Source: an uncultured Prevotellaceae bacterium (GTDB lineage: Bacteria > Bacteroidota > Bacteroidia > Bacteroidales > Bacteroidaceae). Taken from it: DNA of 52,959 nt. The DNA is taken from contig CAMJKP010000019.1 in the NCBI GenBank assembly GCA_946406435.1, positions 1 through 52,959 on the forward strand. The letters run 5' to 3'. The position numbers and the translations under genes were made by a program. This document shows positions 50,951-52,959 of the stretch, in pieces. Positions within the stretch are counted from its first letter, which is position 1. Each line of letters opens with the position of its first letter. The notes below the pieces were generated by a model. It saw only the letters and a list, made by a program, of their open reading frames with translations. It did not search any database and was not told the DNA's origin.

Positions 50951-50990
50951 AAAAGAAAAAGCGTAAGTCCTAAAAAAGACCTACGCTTTT
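50951..50990 (-). terminator. Terminator of tRNA-His
   Basis: On the - strand, AAAGCGTAGGTC pairs with GACTTACGCTTT and is followed by TTCTTTTTTG, directly downstream of the tRNA 3' end. Confidence 0.82.
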
Positions 50991-50993
50991 AAG

Positions 50994-51068
50994 GGTGGAG
51001 GGTGGGGCTCGAACCCACGACATTCAGAACCACAATCTGACGCTCTAACCAACTGAACTACATCCACC
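50994..51068 (-). tRNA. tRNA-His (anticodon GTG)
   Basis: The reverse strand folds as a 75-base tRNA. Acceptor strand GTGGATG has an extra G at -1 (paired to discriminator C), the hallmark of tRNA-His. The D-arm is GTTCAGTTGGTTAGAGC, anticodon stem TCAGA/TCTGA with loop TTGTGGT (anticodon GTG), T-arm GTGGGTTCGAGCCCCAC and 3' acceptor CCTCCAC. One acceptor pair (T6-C) is mismatched. CCA is not encoded. Confidence 0.95.
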
Positions 51069-51186
51069 ATTTGGTTATATTTGCCATTGATTTCTCAATT
51101 GCGAGTGCAAAGGTAGTAATTATTTTTGAAACAAAAGAATGATACAATGAAAAAATCATTCTTATTTCCATGCGGATTGATTTATA

Positions 51187-52452
51187 TCAATCCATTCTAT
51201 CTCGATAATCCTCATAGGAATACTCACGTAGGGTTACAAGCTCGTTATCCTCACGCAAAAGACAGATTGCAGGATGACTTATACCATTGAAGGTACATGT
51301 CTTTACAGTGGTGTAATGAAGCATATCCTCAAAAATGATGGTCTCACCTATCTGAAGCTCGTGATCAAAACGCCACGCTGACATCCAGTCGCCAGAGAGA
51401 CAGCTGTTACCGCCGAGACGGTAGAGGAAGGAACTGCGGCCTCTTGCACATACTCCGATGTTATCAACATCGGACTTTCCCTCACCCTTCTCCGTAGGAA
51501 GGGAGCCGCTAACGCCACCAATGTAGTCACCCTCTAAACGATCCAAAGCATTCTCTATAGTTTCTGCCCCACGAACAGCAGGATGATAAGGCATTTCAAG
51601 GCAGTCAGGCATGTGGCAAGTGAAGCTGACATCAAGAATAGCCGTACGAATGCCGTGATTCTCTACTATATCAACAACATGAGAGACTAAAGGACCAGTC
51701 TGCCAACCAAAGGCAGAACCTGGTTCAAGAATGACCTTGAGGTTTGGATAACGCTTACGGAAATCAGTAAGGATAGAGACAAGTAGCTCAACATCATAAT
51801 CAGCACGGGTCATAAGATGTCCGCCGCCGAAGTTTATCCATTCTAACTGCGGAAACCACTTACTGAACTTTTCCTCTATATGTACGAGAGTGCGTTGGAA
51901 GACGTCAGAACCGCTCTCACAATGACAATGGCAATGAAAGCCCGTTATATCCTCAGGAAGCGTCTCAGGAAGGTCTTCTGCAAGAACGCCAAAACGCGTT
52001 CCAGGAGCACAAGGGTTATAAATATCAGTACCCACCTCGGAATACTCAGGATTTACACGTACACCAAGCTTTATAGCCGAATTAGCAGCCTTTGCCCGAT
52101 TATGATAGCGCTCATACTGCGAAAGCGAGTTGAATGTGAGATGACTCGACATCCGCGCAATATCATCAATCTCATAGTCCGTATATGCAGGAGAGAATGT
52201 ATGCGCAGGTGCGCCAAACTCCTCATACGCCAAGCGAGCCTCAGAAAGACTTGAAGCCGTAGTACTTGATATATACTCACGGAAGATCGGGAAGGTCTTC
52301 CAAAGGGCATACGCCTTGAATGCAAGGATTATCTCAACACCTGAGCGCTCAGCCACATCACGAATGAGGGCAAGGTTTCTGCGCAAACGCTTCTCCTCCA
52401 GCACGTATGCCGGATGAGTAAGTTCCTCGTATGTTTCAGGATTAACTTTCAT
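51187..52452 (-). CDS. nspC: Carboxynorspermidine decarboxylase
   Basis: This 421-residue PLP-dependent enzyme of the alanine-racemase-like fold III group decarboxylates carboxynorspermidine/carboxyspermidine in the alternative polyamine pathway. The PLP lysine lies in ILAFKAYALWKTF (Lys46), with HCHCHCESG (173-181), INFGGGH (206-212), LEPGSAFGW (242-250), the TCHMPDCLEMPYHP block (278-291) and GGNSCLSGDW (347-356). It is about 40 residues longer than typical family members. Much of the excess (about 317-339, SLPTEKGEGKSDVDNIGVCA and following) is encoded by an in-frame palindromic repeat. The first-step partner (carboxynorspermidine dehydrogenase) is not in the window. The gap to the upstream phosphorylase gene holds a repeat hairpin. 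Confidence 0.95.
   Translation of the reverse strand: MKVNPETYEELTHPAYVLEEKRLRRNLALIRDVAERSGVEIILAFKAYALWKTFPIFREYISSTTASSLSEARLAYEEFGAPAHTFSPAYTDYEIDDIARMSSHLTFNSLSQYERYHNRAKAANSAIKLGVRVNPEYSEVGTDIYNPCAPGTRFGVLAEDLPETLPEDITGFHCHCHCESGSDVFQRTLVHIEEKFSKWFPQLEWINFGGGHLMTRADYDVELLVSILTDFRKRYPNLKVILEPGSAFGWQTGPLVSHVVDIVENHGIRTAILDVSFTCHMPDCLEMPYHPAVRGAETIENALDRLEGDYIGGVSGSLPTEKGEGKSDVDNIGVCARGRSSFLYRLGGNSCLSGDWMSAWRFDHELQIGETIIFEDMLHYTTVKTCTFNGISHPAICLLREDNELVTLREYSYEDYRDRMD
51440..51506 (-). repeat. Palindrome-cored repeat inside nspC
   Basis: The core 51447-51477 is the exact reverse complement of 5955-5985 over 31 bases, with flanking CCCTTCTCCGTAGGAAGGG. It is in frame and adds about 23 codons between the MPDCLEMPYHP and GGNSCLSGDW motifs, a stretch that is short in relatives. 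Confidence 0.88.
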
Positions 52453-52463
52453 TAATTATAATA

Positions 52464-52568
52464 AGGAGCACAAGGAGTTCAAGGAGTACAAGACGAATGT
52501 ATTAGCGATAATGCCGACAAAGAGAAAGAACTATCGTCTTGCACTCCTTGTACTCCTTATACTCCTAA
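52464..52568. repeat. Inverted array of AAGGAGTAC-type nonamers
   Basis: Left half: AGGAGCACA AGGAGTTCA AGGAGTACAAGACGA (spaces mark units). The right half is the inverted series TCGTCTTGCACTCCTTG and TACTCCTTATACTCCT, separated by about 35 bases. It fills the gap between nspC and the phosphorylase gene and could form a long stem-loop in their RNA. Confidence 0.78.
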
Positions 52569-52575
52569 AAAAATA

Positions 52576-52959
52576 TTACAGTTTGATTGCAGCCTCAAGG
52601 GCTACGGTCATCATATTCTTAAAAGAGTTCTGACGCTCGTCAGAAGTCAGTTCACGCTGGCTTACGAATGAATCGCTGATAGTAAGCAGACAAGCGGCAT
52701 TCTTGCCAAGGACATTGGCATTATGGAAGAGTGCGAAAGCCTCCATTTCTACGCAGTCGCACTTTGTACGTGCATGTATATCCTGCCATGACTCCTTAGT
52801 ATAGAACACGTCAGAGGAATGAACACGCGCAAGTTTGCATTCAATATCAGCATCCTTTGCAGCCTGAATAATAACATCATTCACACTCTTGCTCGGAATG
52901 ATTGTATCCTTATCATATCCGCTCAAGGTCTTGGCAAACGAAGACTCGCTATAAGCCTC
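52576..52959 (-). CDS. deoD: DeoD-type purine nucleoside phosphorylase, C-terminal part
   Basis: The frame runs off the window's right edge (EAYSESSFAKTLSGYDKDT at the edge), leaving about 127 C-terminal residues. The family signature CVEMEAFALFHNANVLGKNAA is present; the Met-Glu of VEMEA binds the ribose. LLTISDSFVSQRELT holds the catalytic Asp region (ISD). DeoD enzymes phosphorolyse purine nucleosides to base and ribose-1-phosphate. Phe-Ala replaces the Ala-Ala of VEMEAA seen in many members. It is co-directional with nspC, with a repeat hairpin between them. Confidence 0.88.
   Translation of the reverse strand, partial: EAYSESSFAKTLSGYDKDTIIPSKSVNDVIIQAAKDADIECKLARVHSSDVFYTKESWQDIHARTKCDCVEMEAFALFHNANVLGKNAACLLTISDSFVSQRELTSDERQNSFKNMMTVALEAAIKL

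Noticed and set aside
50545..50966. Two short + strand frames upstream of the SusC promoter
   Set aside because: AT-rich composition, no start signals, no family resemblance; one ends inside the tRNA terminator.

Overview
The window looks like a chromosomal segment of a Prevotella-like Bacteroidales (Prevotellaceae). The evidence is two SusC/SusD pairs, several TonB-dependent receptors, BspA-type surface proteins, a C10 (streptopain-like) protease with a C-terminal sorting tail, a smalltalk protein, nspC, and many promoters of the Bacteroidota type (TTTG or TTG, 19-20 bases, then TAnnTTTG). There is no phage structural gene, transposase, CRISPR array or rRNA. Intergenic DNA is unusually rich in short palindromic and G/C-rich repeats, and some of these repeats run into coding sequence.

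Layout, left part (1-16.9 kb, + strand): the end of an ATC-hydrolase-like gene, a membrane-anchored methyltransferase, an exported FMN-binding protein and a membrane FMN/4Fe-4S (NosR/NapH-like) protein, closed by a terminator. Next is a probable metal-handling locus: a TonB receptor with its own promoter and a structured leader, two exported HMA (heavy-metal-associated) proteins, a SusC/SusD pair, a membrane-anchored TlpA-type thioredoxin and another outer-membrane beta-barrel protein. A 1-kb gene-poor gap holds two candidate non-coding transcripts, one on each strand. A TetR regulator follows.

Middle part (17-36.9 kb): a small BspA-like protein, a cupin/AraC pair on the - strand, a PQQ-like propeller protein, a C10 protease and a frameshifted LRR surface protein. 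Then comes a small accessory island (smalltalk, DUF6266-like, DUF5675-like) around a 26-bp perfect inverted repeat. After this is a cobalamin riboswitch, expanded by a repeat-filled loop of about 250 nt, ahead of a BtuB-like TonB receptor, a small exported protein and a DUF4374-like propeller. Two VOC-fold genes follow, the first behind another copy of the structured leader.

Right part (37-53 kb, - strand): one long probable operon from a clear promoter at 50265-50296. It encodes SusC, SusD, a surface lipoprotein, an internal terminator-like hairpin, then two successive DUF6057-membrane-protein plus TolB-like-propeller-lipoprotein pairs, and a final lipoprotein. Both propellers carry a CxxCH motif. 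No carbohydrate-active enzyme or peptidase is encoded in it. I regard this as the best candidate for an undescribed system: an outer-membrane importer coupled to duplicated inner-membrane/lipoprotein modules that may bind haem. Beyond it lie tRNA-His, nspC (carboxynorspermidine decarboxylase, carrying an in-frame palindromic repeat) and the C-terminal part of a DeoD-type purine nucleoside phosphorylase.
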